From NCBI RefSeq assembly GCF_018024495.1, contig NZ_CP071696.1, positions 1,550,001 to 1,614,000 on the forward strand: a stretch of DNA of 64,000 bases. The letters run 5' to 3'. Below are positions 45,690-53,056 of this stretch, in pieces. Both the position numbers and the translations under genes were made by a program. Within the stretch, counting starts at the first letter, position 1, and every line of letters starts with the position of its first letter. The notes beneath the pieces were generated by a model. The model saw only the letters and a list, made by a program, of their open reading frames with translations. It made no database searches and was not told the DNA's origin. The stretch comes from Agromyces archimandritae. GTDB taxonomy: Bacteria; Actinomycetota; Actinomycetes; Actinomycetales; Microbacteriaceae.

Positions 45690-45709
45690 CGAAGCTTCGC
45701 TTCAGGCTA
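45690..45709. promoter_or_regulatory. possible MarR operator at the RND pump promoter
   Basis: CGAAGCTTCG (45690-45699) is a perfect 10-bp palindrome just downstream of the minus-strand -10 candidate TAGCCT (45709 to 45704). Its position would let a MarR protein block the pump. Support is positional only. Confidence 0.35.
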
Positions 45710-45819
45710 CGTTTCTTCGGCTGAGTCGATCCTGTGAGCGAGTGGATGCCGTGAGGGCGCGGCACGGCATCCGCACCCGGGTCCGCGGCACGACGGCCGG
45801 GAGCACGTACGCTCGTCGC

Positions 45820-46293
45820 ATGGACACCGGGAACGAACGCGCCGAGCGCGACGCGCTGCTCGAACGCCTGCTCGGCCTGGAGGCCGAGATGGAGACGAGC
45901 ATCGTGCCCGACCTCATCGAGCCGTTCCTGCAGATCCGGCTGACCACGCAGCAGCTGAAGGTGCTCGTCATCCTCGTCACCATGCAGCCCGACGGCACGA
46001 CCGTGCAGGCCCTCGCCCGCGACCTCGAGGTGTCGCTGGCGACCATGTCGGGCATCGTCGACCGGCTCGCCACGCAGGAGATGGTCGAACGCGTCGAAGA
46101 CCCCCGCGACCACCGGGTGCGGCGCGTGCTCATCACCGACGGCGGCCGCGCGATCGTGCAGCAGCTGCTCTCGACCCGGCCGCAGATGGATCGCGCCCCC
46201 CTCGAACGCCTCGCCCTCGACGACCTGCGGGCCCTCGCCCAGGGGCTCGGCGCCCTGCTCGCCGTCATGAAGGAGGAGCGGCCGCGGGGGTAG
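45820..46293 (+). CDS. MarR-family regulator
   Basis: 157-residue winged-helix dimer. The wing region 'QALARDLEVSLATMSGIVDRLATQEMVERVEDPRDHRVRRVLITDGG' is classic MarR. MarR proteins usually repress an adjacent efflux pump and release on binding a phenolic or lipophilic ligand, which fits the divergent RND gene. ATG at 45820 is six bases after TACGCT (45808-45813). An upstream in-frame extension crosses the promoter region and is rejected. Confidence 0.88.
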   Translation: MDTGNERAERDALLERLLGLEAEMETSIVPDLIEPFLQIRLTTQQLKVLVILVTMQPDGTTVQALARDLEVSLATMSGIVDRLATQEMVERVEDPRDHRVRRVLITDGGRAIVQQLLSTRPQMDRAPLERLALDDLRALAQGLGALLAVMKEERPRG

Positions 46294-46301
46294 TGGGATG
46301 T

Positions 46302-46319
46302 TATGGTGTAGACACCATA
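46302..46319. promoter_or_regulatory. operator palindrome of the HTH/nucleotidyltransferase operon
   Basis: TATGGTGT (46302-46309), AG, ACACCATA (46312-46319): perfect 8-bp arms, 17 bases upstream of the HTH gene start, where it would overlap the promoter. Confidence 0.7.
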
Positions 46320-46335
46320 TTCGAGAGGGGGCAGC

Positions 46336-46911
46336 ATGTCTCACGCAAGCACCCTCATCCGCGCGGCGCGCAAAAGCCGAGGACTCACCCAAGCCCAGAT
46401 CGCCGCGCGCGCCCGAATCGACCAAGGAGACGTCTCACGGTCGGAACGCGGCCGCGACCTCGCCTTCCAGACCGCCGACCGACTGCTCGCCGCAGCCGGG
46501 TACGGTCTCTACGCGGCACCGACCCGGCGCACCGACGCCTCAGGAGCCGCGGAAGAGATCCGCACCCGCCTCCGCGAAGGCGACCGCGATCGTGCACTTC
46601 GCGCCCTCATCCAGCTGAACGACGACCTGCAGGCCGAGCACGGCCTCGTCCGCGGCATCCTGGGCCTCGCCGAACCGGAACCGACCGGCGAACGCATCTG
46701 GGATGCGGCGCTCGCGGCGCTCGTCGCTTGGCGCCTCGCCGACCACGGGCTTCCGCTGCCCGCCTGGGTCGGCGACCCCGCACGACGACTCGATCCACCG
46801 CGCCCCTTCATCATCGACGCAGCCGACCCCGTGCCCGACGCCGAGGACGTCCCGCCCGAGTTCCTCGAACGAGGCGTCCTCGCCTGGCGCGACACCTTCG
46901 AAAGCATCTGA
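46336..46911 (+). CDS. XRE-type HTH antitoxin/regulator
   Basis: 191-residue protein. A Cro/CI helix-turn-helix fills residues 5-60 ('TLIRAARKSRGLTQAQIAARARIDQGDVSRSERGRDL'). The rest is an all-helical domain that probably binds the partner toxin. A GAGAGGGGG ribosome site precedes the ATG and a perfect palindrome lies in the promoter. The next gene starts 2 bases after its stop and encodes a nucleotidyltransferase, giving antitoxin-toxin order. The C-terminal domain is not one I recognise by name. Confidence 0.8.
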   Translation: MSHASTLIRAARKSRGLTQAQIAARARIDQGDVSRSERGRDLAFQTADRLLAAAGYGLYAAPTRRTDASGAAEEIRTRLREGDRDRALRALIQLNDDLQAEHGLVRGILGLAEPEPTGERIWDAALAALVAWRLADHGLPLPAWVGDPARRLDPPRPFIIDAADPVPDAEDVPPEFLERGVLAWRDTFESI

Positions 46912-46912
46912 C

Positions 46913-47497
46913 ATGGCCACCGTGCTGAACCGCGACGACATCATCCTCGGCCTCCGGGAACTGATCGCCGAACTCCACAGCGCCGGAGAAGTCGCCGGAA
47001 TCAGACTCGTCGGCGGCGCGGCGCTCGCACTGCGACATTTCGATCGGGGCACCACCCACGACCTCGACGCACTGCATGTGAAGCCCGGCAGCGACGAGGC
47101 CGTCGCCGCCGCGGCCGGCCGTGTGGCCGAACGCCGAGGATGGGATTCCGACTGGCTGAACTTCGCCGTGAACTCCGCAGACGCACTGCCGACCCTCGGG
47201 CGCACCGTCGAATGGGAGGCCCTCTACGACGACGGCACGGTCATCATCGAAACCGCGGCGAAAGAAGCACTCCTCGCGATGAAGCTCCGAGCCAACCGCC
47301 CAGGCCGCGACACCCGCGACATCAGAAACCTCCTCGCCATGTGCGGCATCTCCTCCCTCGAGGACGCCGAGGACTTCTACGAGGAGTACTACCCGGGCGA
47401 CGGCCTCACCGACCGGGCAGTGCGCATCGTCACCGCGATCCTCGCCGACGGTCCCGGACTACGGCCCGAACCGCTCGACATTCCCGACTTCGGCTGA
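46913..47497 (+). CDS. nucleotidyltransferase, probable toxin of a TA pair
   Basis: 194-residue minimal nucleotidyltransferase. 'RLVGGAALALRHFDRGTTHDLDAL' gives Gly34-Gly35 and the metal-binding Asp50/Asp52; 'IETAAKEALLAMKLRANRPGRDTRDI' supplies the conserved Lys and the last acidic residues. This architecture is shared with AbiEii/MenT and DUF6036 proteins. Coupling to an HTH gene two bases upstream suggests a toxin that transfers nucleotides to RNA or protein, though the target is inference. The sequence is distinct from the AbiEii protein at 10492. Confidence 0.75.
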   Translation: MATVLNRDDIILGLRELIAELHSAGEVAGIRLVGGAALALRHFDRGTTHDLDALHVKPGSDEAVAAAAGRVAERRGWDSDWLNFAVNSADALPTLGRTVEWEALYDDGTVIIETAAKEALLAMKLRANRPGRDTRDIRNLLAMCGISSLEDAEDFYEEYYPGDGLTDRAVRIVTAILADGPGLRPEPLDIPDFG

Positions 47498-47536
47498 ACG
47501 TCTCGGACCGACCGCGCCGCGGCCAGCCGGGCGCGC

Positions 47537-47752
47537 TCAGGCCGGGATCGGGCAGCGCAGCTGCGTGCGCTCGCCGCTGCGGTCGATGTCGTGCGCGGCC
47601 ATCGGCGCACCGCACAGCGGGCACCCCGGAGCGGCCGGCGGCACGGCCGGCTCATCGTACGGGCCGAGCGGCGGCGGGCCGATCCACGGCAGCAGCCGGG
47701 CGTTCAACCGGTCGATGAAACCGGCGTACCCGGTCTGTTTCTCGCGCGCCAT
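47537..47752 (-). CDS. small Cys-containing actinobacterial protein
   Basis: 71-residue protein, beginning 'MAREKQTGYAGFIDRLNARL' with 'PWIGPPPLGPYDEP' and a C-terminal 'CPLCGAPMAAHDIDRSG..TQLRCPIP'. The CxxC plus a further Cys and a His could hold a zinc ion (Cys-Cys-His-Cys). Such short proteins are annotated only as hypothetical in actinobacteria. ATG at 47752 lies six bases after TAGGCT (47764 to 47759, minus). Function unknown. Confidence 0.75.
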   Translation of the reverse strand: MAREKQTGYAGFIDRLNARLLPWIGPPPLGPYDEPAVPPAAPGCPLCGAPMAAHDIDRSGERTQLRCPIPA

Positions 47753-47984
47753 GCCCCGAGCCTACGGAGCCCACCTGCCGAAGTGCTGACTCCGGGCGGT
47801 CGCCCCCGGGCATCCACTCGCCGCCGCTCGACGTCGCGCGTCGCGCGCGCGTCACCGAAGCAGGCCGGATCGACCGGGCGGCACCGAACGCAGGCCGAAT
47901 CGGCATCCCGGCGGCCGGTGCGGCCTGCTTCCGCGACGCCGCCGGCCGGCGCGAGTAGCGTTGGCGACGGGGAAGGGGGCGCCG

Positions 47985-48935
47985 ATGAGCGCGGAACCGA
48001 AACCGGCACCGCCGGCGAACGAGAGCCTCGTCACGGTCATCATCGCCCTGCTCGCGAACGCCCTCATCGCCGTCGCGAAGACGATCGTCGCCATGATCAC
48101 GGGCGCCGCCTCCATGCTCGCCGAGGCCGCCCACTCATGGGCCGACACCGGCAACGAACTGCTGCTGCTCGTCGCCGAACGGCGTTCGCAGCGGAAACCG
48201 GACTCGCGGCATCCACTCGGCTACGGCAAAGACGCCTACATCTGGTCGATGTTCGCCGCCTTCGGCCTGTTCACCGTCGGATCGGTCGTATCGATCCAGC
48301 ACGGCATCCAGGAACTCCTCGACCCCGAACCGGCAGGCGAATTCGGCCTGGCCTACGCGGTGCTCGCGATCTCGTTCGTGCTCGAGGGGATCTCATTCGT
48401 GCGCGCCTTCGGGCAGGCGCGACAGGCCGCGAGGAAGCGTGCGGCATCCACCCTCGAACACGTCCTCGAGAGCTCGAACCCGACCCTGCGCGCCGTCTTC
48501 GCCGAGGACGCGGCCGCCCTCATCGGCCTCGCGATCGCCGCGGCCGGCATCGCGCTGCACGAGATCACCGGCTCGCCCGTGCCCGACGCGATCGGCTCCA
48601 TCCTCGTCGGCATCCTGCTCGGCGTCATCGCGGTCGTGCTCATCGCCCGCAACCGGGCGTTCCTGCTCGGCGAAGCCGTCGACGACGAAACGCGCGGCGC
48701 GATCCTCGCCGAGCTGCTCGCCGAACCGCGCATCGAACGCATCACCTTCCTGCACATCGAATACACGGGGCCCGGCACGGTGTTCCTCGTCGCCGCCGTC
48801 GACCTCGTCGGCGACGAACCCGAGGCCGCCGTCGCCGACCGCCTGCGCGAACTCGAGCGGCACATCGAGGCCGAGCGGCCGCACATCGCCGTCGCCGTGT
48901 TCACCCTGTCGGCGCCGGGCGCGCCCGCGCTCTGA
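47985..48935 (+). CDS. cation diffusion facilitator (CDF) transporter
   Basis: 316-residue divalent metal exporter. There are six helices in the first 215 residues. The zinc site A motif 'AAHSWADTGNELLLL' sits in helix 2 and 'FAEDAAALIGLAIAAAG' in helix 5, where Glu-Asp replaces the usual His-x3-Asp, so the ion may not be zinc. A cytoplasmic C-terminal domain follows from 'GEAVDDETRGAIL'. ATG at 47985 follows GGAAGGGGG; an upstream TTG is less likely. It is monocistronic and convergent with the arsenate reductase. Confidence 0.88.
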   Translation: MSAEPKPAPPANESLVTVIIALLANALIAVAKTIVAMITGAASMLAEAAHSWADTGNELLLLVAERRSQRKPDSRHPLGYGKDAYIWSMFAAFGLFTVGSVVSIQHGIQELLDPEPAGEFGLAYAVLAISFVLEGISFVRAFGQARQAARKRAASTLEHVLESSNPTLRAVFAEDAAALIGLAIAAAGIALHEITGSPVPDAIGSILVGILLGVIAVVLIARNRAFLLGEAVDDETRGAILAELLAEPRIERITFLHIEYTGPGTVFLVAAVDLVGDEPEAAVADRLRELERHIEAERPHIAVAVFTLSAPGAPAL

Positions 48936-48954
48936 TCGGGCGGGCGGCACGCGC

Positions 48955-49095
48955 AGCGCCGGTGCTGGAGCGGGGGCGGCGCCCGCAGCGCCGGTGCGGA
49001 TGGGGGCGACTGCCGCCAGCGCCGGTGCGGATGCGGGGGGGGGCGGCTCCCGCAGCGCCGGTGCGCATGCGGGGGCGACTGCCACCCGGCATCCA
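48955..49095. repeat. minisatellite of CGCAGCGCCGGTGC units
   Basis: Four units of 30-36 bp, each 'cggcgcccgcagcgccggtgcggatg' or 'gcgactgccgccagcgccggtgcgg', including a run of nine G at 49036-49044. It lies directly after the CDF stop. Confidence 0.75.
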
Positions 49096-49146
49096 CTGCG
49101 CCCGGCATGCGCGCGTGCCCGCGCTCCCGCCACCTGCCACCCACCG

Positions 49147-49216
49147 TTCCGGGGGTCGGATTCTGCCACCGGCATGCGGGGATCGCACCGGAAGTGGCGG
49201 GATACGACCCCCGGAA
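49147..49216. repeat. GGGGTC...GACCCC palindrome, third locus
   Basis: TTCCGGGGGTCGGATTCTGCCA...TGGCGGGATACGACCCCCGGAA. Arms are conserved while the centre ('ccggcatgcggggatcgcaccggaag') is unrelated to the other copies. Confidence 0.85.
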
Positions 49217-49239
49217 GATGCAGCGCCCGGCATCCACCG

Positions 49240-49362
49240 CCGGAGTACCGAACTCCCGCAGGCGGGCCGATCTCCCGGAATGCGATTCGCAGGAGTGCCG
49301 ATCTCCCGCCGGAGTACCGACCTCCTGGTACTCCGGCGGGAGATCGGCACTCCGGGCAGGTC
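49240..49362. repeat. AGTGCCGATCTCCCGC palindrome family, copy 1
   Basis: Several 'gagtgccgatctcccgc' and inverse 'gcgggagatcggcactcc' pieces make nested inverted repeats. Related to 54788-54880 and 56767-56858. With the preceding repeats it fills 48936-49483. Confidence 0.8.
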
Positions 49363-49483
49363 GCCTGCGCGGCCCGAGGCCCGTCCGGCATGGCAGATGG
49401 CGCGGGCGACCGGGGTGGATGCCGCAGGGCGGTGCATGCCGAAGCGCGCTCTCTTCCGGCACACGAGCGTGGCGCGCGGCGCC

Positions 49484-49885
49484 TCAGTTGAGCAGCTCGC
49501 CGACGAGCCCTTCGACACGGCGGCGGATCTCGTCGCGGATCGGCCGCACCTCCTCGATCGGCCGGCCGGCCGGGTCGTCGAGCACCCAGTCCTCGTATCG
49601 CTTCCCGGGAACGTACGGGCACTCGTCGCCGCAGCCCATCGTGATGACGACGCTCGCCTCGCCGAGCGCCTCGTCGTCGAGCTCGACGGGCACGCCGCCG
49701 GAGATGTCGATGCCCGCCTCGGCCATCGCCTGCACGGCGACGGGGTTCACGGCATCCGCCGGCATCGACCCCGCGGAGCGCACCTCGATGCGCTCCTGCG
49801 CGATCGCCCGCAGGTATGCGGCGGCCATCTGCGAGCGGCCCGCATTGTGCACGCACACGAACAGCACGCTGGGGCGTTCGCTCAT
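49484..49885 (-). CDS. arsC: arsenate reductase ArsC, low-molecular-weight phosphatase fold
   Basis: 133-residue reductase that converts arsenate to arsenite. The P-loop is Cys11-x5-Arg17 ('CVHNAGRSQ'), the redox relay is Cys85 and Cys89 in 'TMGCGDECPY', and 'WVLDDPAGRPIEEVRPIRDEI' contains the acid Asp. Three cysteines place it with thioredoxin-coupled ArsC, or with mycothiol-linked forms in actinobacteria. ATG at 49885 follows GGAGG. No ArsR, Acr3 or ArsB gene is next to it, so it is an orphan here. Confidence 0.88.
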   Translation of the reverse strand: MSERPSVLFVCVHNAGRSQMAAAYLRAIAQERIEVRSAGSMPADAVNPVAVQAMAEAGIDISGGVPVELDDEALGEASVVITMGCGDECPYVPGKRYEDWVLDDPAGRPIEEVRPIRDEIRRRVEGLVGELLN

Positions 49886-50044
49886 GGGGCCCTCCACTTC
49901 GACGGTGCCATGAGACTACCCTTCCGGGGCCGCGAGCGGATGCCCGGGGCCGATGCCGCGGGTCGCTGCCGCGGGTCGATGCCGCGGGTCGCTCCGACTC
50001 GCCCCGGCTCGCACTCCGCTCCTGCCCACTGCTCTTCCCCTGCT

Positions 50045-50143
50045 CTTCCCCTGCGCAATGCAGGAACACACACGGCGTGTCGCACCCGTCATGCGGCAGA
50101 ACGCCGCACGACACGCGCGCACTCCTGCATTGCGCAGGGGAAG
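50045..50143 (+). repeat. 89-bp three-stem palindromic element, copy 6
   Basis: The outer arm is longer here: CTTCCCCTGCGCAATGCAGGA pairs over 21 bases. It is the only copy not between convergent genes; it lies upstream of arsC and downstream of the flavoprotein gene. The remainder of 49886-50301 is a GGATGC-rich minisatellite ('gcgggtggatgcgggggcg'). Confidence 0.9.
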
Positions 50144-50301
50144 GAGCGGCGCGGGTGGATGCAGGAGCGCGGGGGCGCGGGTGGATGCGGGGAGATGCGG
50201 GGAGCAGGGGCGGCGGCGCGGGTGGATGCGGGGGCGCGGGGCGGGGGTGGATGCGCGGGGGCGGCGGCGCGCCGCGGCATCCACTCGGGGATGCCGCAGC
50301 G

Positions 50302-52788
50302 TCAGGCGATGGGGAGGTTGTCGCGGAAGAGACCGCCGGGGTCGACCTCGCGCTTCAGGGCGCGGAGGCGCTCGAGCACGGCCGGCGGGTAGACGGCGTC
50401 CAGCTGCTCGGGGCTCTGCTCGGTGTCGAAGCTGAGGTAGGCGCCGCGCATGTGCGGGGCGAGGAGGGCGCGCCAGCGCTCGTCGGTTCCGTGCCGTGCC
50501 GAACCGAAGGCGACGACCGAGAATTCGGCGTCACGATGGGCGAAAGCGGTCGCATCCGCCGGCACGTCGTGCACGGCTCCGCCGACGGCGCGGAACTGGA
50601 AGAAGTACGTCGCCCCGCTCTCCAGGAACCGTGCGGCGTCGCGGGCGAACTCGGGGGTGATGCGGCCGATCAGTCCGCTGCGGGACGTCGGCTCGCCCTC
50701 GGCGGAATGCGCGCCGTCCGCCGCGTTCGCGATGATCGCCGGATACGTCGTGAGGCTCACCTGCTGGCCGACGAGGGGCGCCGCCTCGGCGAGGGGCTGC
50801 AGGCGGGCGATGATCGTCTCGGGATCGGCGGAGCCGACGGTGGCGAGCACCTGCGCGATCGGCGGCTGCCCGGGCCGGGCGGCGCCGAGGATGAGGAAGC
50901 TGGTGAGGTCGCGCGGGGCATCCACCACCCAGTCGCCCCAGGCCTGCAGGAACGCCGCCGTGTCGCTCGCGTCGAACGCGAGCTGCGCGAACCCGAGCTC
51001 GCCGACCTCGTCGACCTCGAACTCGAACGCGGTCGCGATGCCGAGCTGCGCGCCGGCGCCGCGTACGCCCCAGAAGAGTTCCGGGTGCTCATCGGCGCTC
51101 GCGCGCACGATCGAGCCGTCGGCGAGGACGAGCTCCACCGCACGGACGTGGTCGATGGTCAGGCCGTGCTCGCGGACGAGCCAGCCGATGCCGCCGGCCG
51201 TGGCGAGACCGCCGACGCCGACACCGCCGTAGTCGCCGGACGAGAGCGCCCAGCCGTGCGGGGCGAGGAACGCCGCCACGTCCTGCCAGCGTGCGCCGGC
51301 CTCGATGCGCACGAGGCGGGCGGATGCGTCGAGCACCTCCATCGCATCCATGCGGCCGAGATCTATGACGATGCCGCCGTCGTTCGTCGAGCGGCCGGAG
51401 ATGCCGTGCCCGCCGCTACGGATGCCGAGCGGCACCGCCCGGTTCGCGCGCGCGAACGCGACGGCGTCGGCGACCTCGACGGCGGTGCCGGGGCGCAGCA
51501 CCAGGCCCGGGCGCCCGCCGCGCATGTACGTGGAGCGCACGCGCGAGAAGCCGGCGTCGCCGGGTTCGACGGCGTGGGCGGCGAGGGATGCCGGGACCGC
51601 GTCGTAGTCGATGCCCTCGCGGCGCTTGGCGCGCACGGCGGTGCTGCGGATCGGGGCGGGTGCGGATGCCGCGGGGCGGGCGACGGAGGGGGTGCTGCGC
51701 AGGGTCTCGATACGGCGCTGCGCGCCTACTCGACCGGCGGGTGCAGTAGTGCCGGGCAGGGTCTCGATACGGCGCTGCGCGCCTACTCGACCGGCGGGTG
51801 CGGTAGTGCCGTGCGGGGTCTCGAGACGGCGCTGCGCGCCTCCTCGACCGGCGGGTGCAGTGGATGCCGCGGCGCCGGCCGCGCGGGCTGCGCCCACGGC
51901 ATCCACCCCCGATTCGCGGGCGACGGCCTCGCGCAGCCCCGGCGCGACCTCCGCGGCGAAGCGCTGCATCGTCGCCGGGTCGTCGCTGGCGAGGATGAAG
52001 GTGTCGACCCCGAAATCGAGCACGTACGGCAGCAGCTGGTCGATCCACTGCTCGGCGGGGCCGTCGAGGAACCCGCCCGCGCCGCCGGCGAACCGCCCGC
52101 CGATGTTCACGAGCCGGCGGATCTCGCGCGGGTCGCGGCCCGTCTCGCGCGCCGCGTCGTCGAGGGTTCGGGTCGCGCGCTCGAAGTCGCCCGGCTGCAT
52201 GTAGCCGAGCGAGGGCATCCACCCGTCGGCGAGGCGGCCGATCAGCCGCAGCATGCGCGGCTTGTACCCGCCCACCCAGATCGGGATGTTGTGCGCCGGA
52301 GCCGGGCCGCGCTTCGCGCCGTCGATGCGGTAGTGCTCGCCGTCGACGACGAATCGACTGCGATCCTCGACGTCCCAGACGCCGCGGATGACGCCGATCG
52401 CCTCGGCGAGCGCATCGACCGACTGCCCGGGCGTGAGGCGGCGGCCGCCCATCGCGGCGATCGGATCCCAGAAGCCGCCGGCGCCGATGCCGAGCGCGAA
52501 CCGGCCGCCCGACAGCAGGTCGAGGCTCGCGGCGGCACGGGCCAGCACCGCCGGCGGCCGCAGCGGCAGGTTCGTGACGTTCGCGGCGACGTGGATGCGT
52601 TCGGTGCGGGCCGCGACCCAGGTCAGCAGCGTCGAGGTGTCGTGGAACGCCGGCTGGTACGGGTGGTCCTGGAAGGTGACGAGGTCGAAACCGGCCTGCT
52701 CGGCGAGCTCGGCGAGACGCACGGGCGCCTGCGGCGGGTCGTTCCGCGGGGTGATGAAGGTGCCGAACTGCAGACGAGCGGGGTCCAT
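50302..52788 (-). CDS. fusion: LLM-class flavin oxidoreductase + berberine-bridge-type FAD oxidase
   Basis: 828 residues in two enzymes. Residues 1-300 are a luciferase-like (F420- or FMN-dependent) TIM barrel: 'LQFGTFITPRNDPPQAPVRLAELAEQAGFDLVTFQDHPYQPAF', 'SGGRFALGIGAG', 'HNIPIWVGGYKPRMLRLIGRLADGWMPSL'. From about 385 is a FAD_binding_4 oxidase: 'PLGIRSGGHGISGRSTNDGGIVIDLGRMD', 'GYGG..GGLATAGGIGWLVREHGL', ending in the BBE-like 'YPPAVLERLRALKREVDPGGLFRDN'. The linker (about 310-362) is three 19-residue repeats 'APAGRVGAQRRIET', encoded by a sequence that elsewhere is intergenic. The two halves could run sequential redox steps. No frameshift or stop separates them. Confidence 0.85.
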   Translation of the reverse strand: MDPARLQFGTFITPRNDPPQAPVRLAELAEQAGFDLVTFQDHPYQPAFHDTSTLLTWVAARTERIHVAANVTNLPLRPPAVLARAAASLDLLSGGRFALGIGAGGFWDPIAAMGGRRLTPGQSVDALAEAIGVIRGVWDVEDRSRFVVDGEHYRIDGAKRGPAPAHNIPIWVGGYKPRMLRLIGRLADGWMPSLGYMQPGDFERATRTLDDAARETGRDPREIRRLVNIGGRFAGGAGGFLDGPAEQWIDQLLPYVLDFGVDTFILASDDPATMQRFAAEVAPGLREAVARESGVDAVGAARAAGAAASTAPAGRGGAQRRLETPHGTTAPAGRVGAQRRIETLPGTTAPAGRVGAQRRIETLRSTPSVARPAASAPAPIRSTAVRAKRREGIDYDAVPASLAAHAVEPGDAGFSRVRSTYMRGGRPGLVLRPGTAVEVADAVAFARANRAVPLGIRSGGHGISGRSTNDGGIVIDLGRMDAMEVLDASARLVRIEAGARWQDVAAFLAPHGWALSSGDYGGVGVGGLATAGGIGWLVREHGLTIDHVRAVELVLADGSIVRASADEHPELFWGVRGAGAQLGIATAFEFEVDEVGELGFAQLAFDASDTAAFLQAWGDWVVDAPRDLTSFLILGAARPGQPPIAQVLATVGSADPETIIARLQPLAEAAPLVGQQVSLTTYPAIIANAADGAHSAEGEPTSRSGLIGRITPEFARDAARFLESGATYFFQFRAVGGAVHDVPADATAFAHRDAEFSVVAFGSARHGTDERWRALLAPHMRGAYLSFDTEQSPEQLDAVYPPAVLERLRALKREVDPGGLFRDNLPIA
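51703..51860 (+). repeat. 57-bp repeat (GGTCTCGATACGG family) inside the fusion gene
   Basis: GGTCTCGATACGGCGCTGCGCG...CTACTCGACCGGCGGGTGC starts at 51703, 51760 and 51817. The period of 57 bases is 19 codons, so the frame is kept. Same family as 23042-23452 and 32862-32976. Confidence 0.95.
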
Positions 52789-52899
52789 GCATACACATAA
52801 CGTTGCGCGGGTCGCCGCATTCCCGCGCGGCGTTCCGCGGGGCGTTCTCGCGCGGCGTTCCGCGGGATGGATGCGCCGGGTGCGGCGGCGCGGGCGAGG

Positions 52900-53045
52900 C
52901 GCACGAGCGCGGGGTGGATGCCGGGGCGCAGCACGCCCGGCGGGCGAGCGGATGCCGCGGCGCCGACCGCCCGGCCGGCGAGTGGATGCCGCGGCGCCGA
53001 CCGCCCGGCCGGCGAGCGGATGCCGTGGCGCCGCCCGCCCGGCGG
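52900..53045. repeat. minisatellite of GCGGATGCCGCGGCGCCGACCGCCCGGCCG units
   Basis: About four units of 30-35 bases in the gap between the fusion gene and the membrane protein. No gene is apparent. Confidence 0.75.
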
Positions 53046-53056
53046 GCGCGGCCGCT

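Noticed and set aside
46294..47536. Direct repeats around the HTH/nucleotidyltransferase pair like those around AbiE
   Set aside because: I compared the MarR 3' end and the sequence after 47497 and found no matching stretch.
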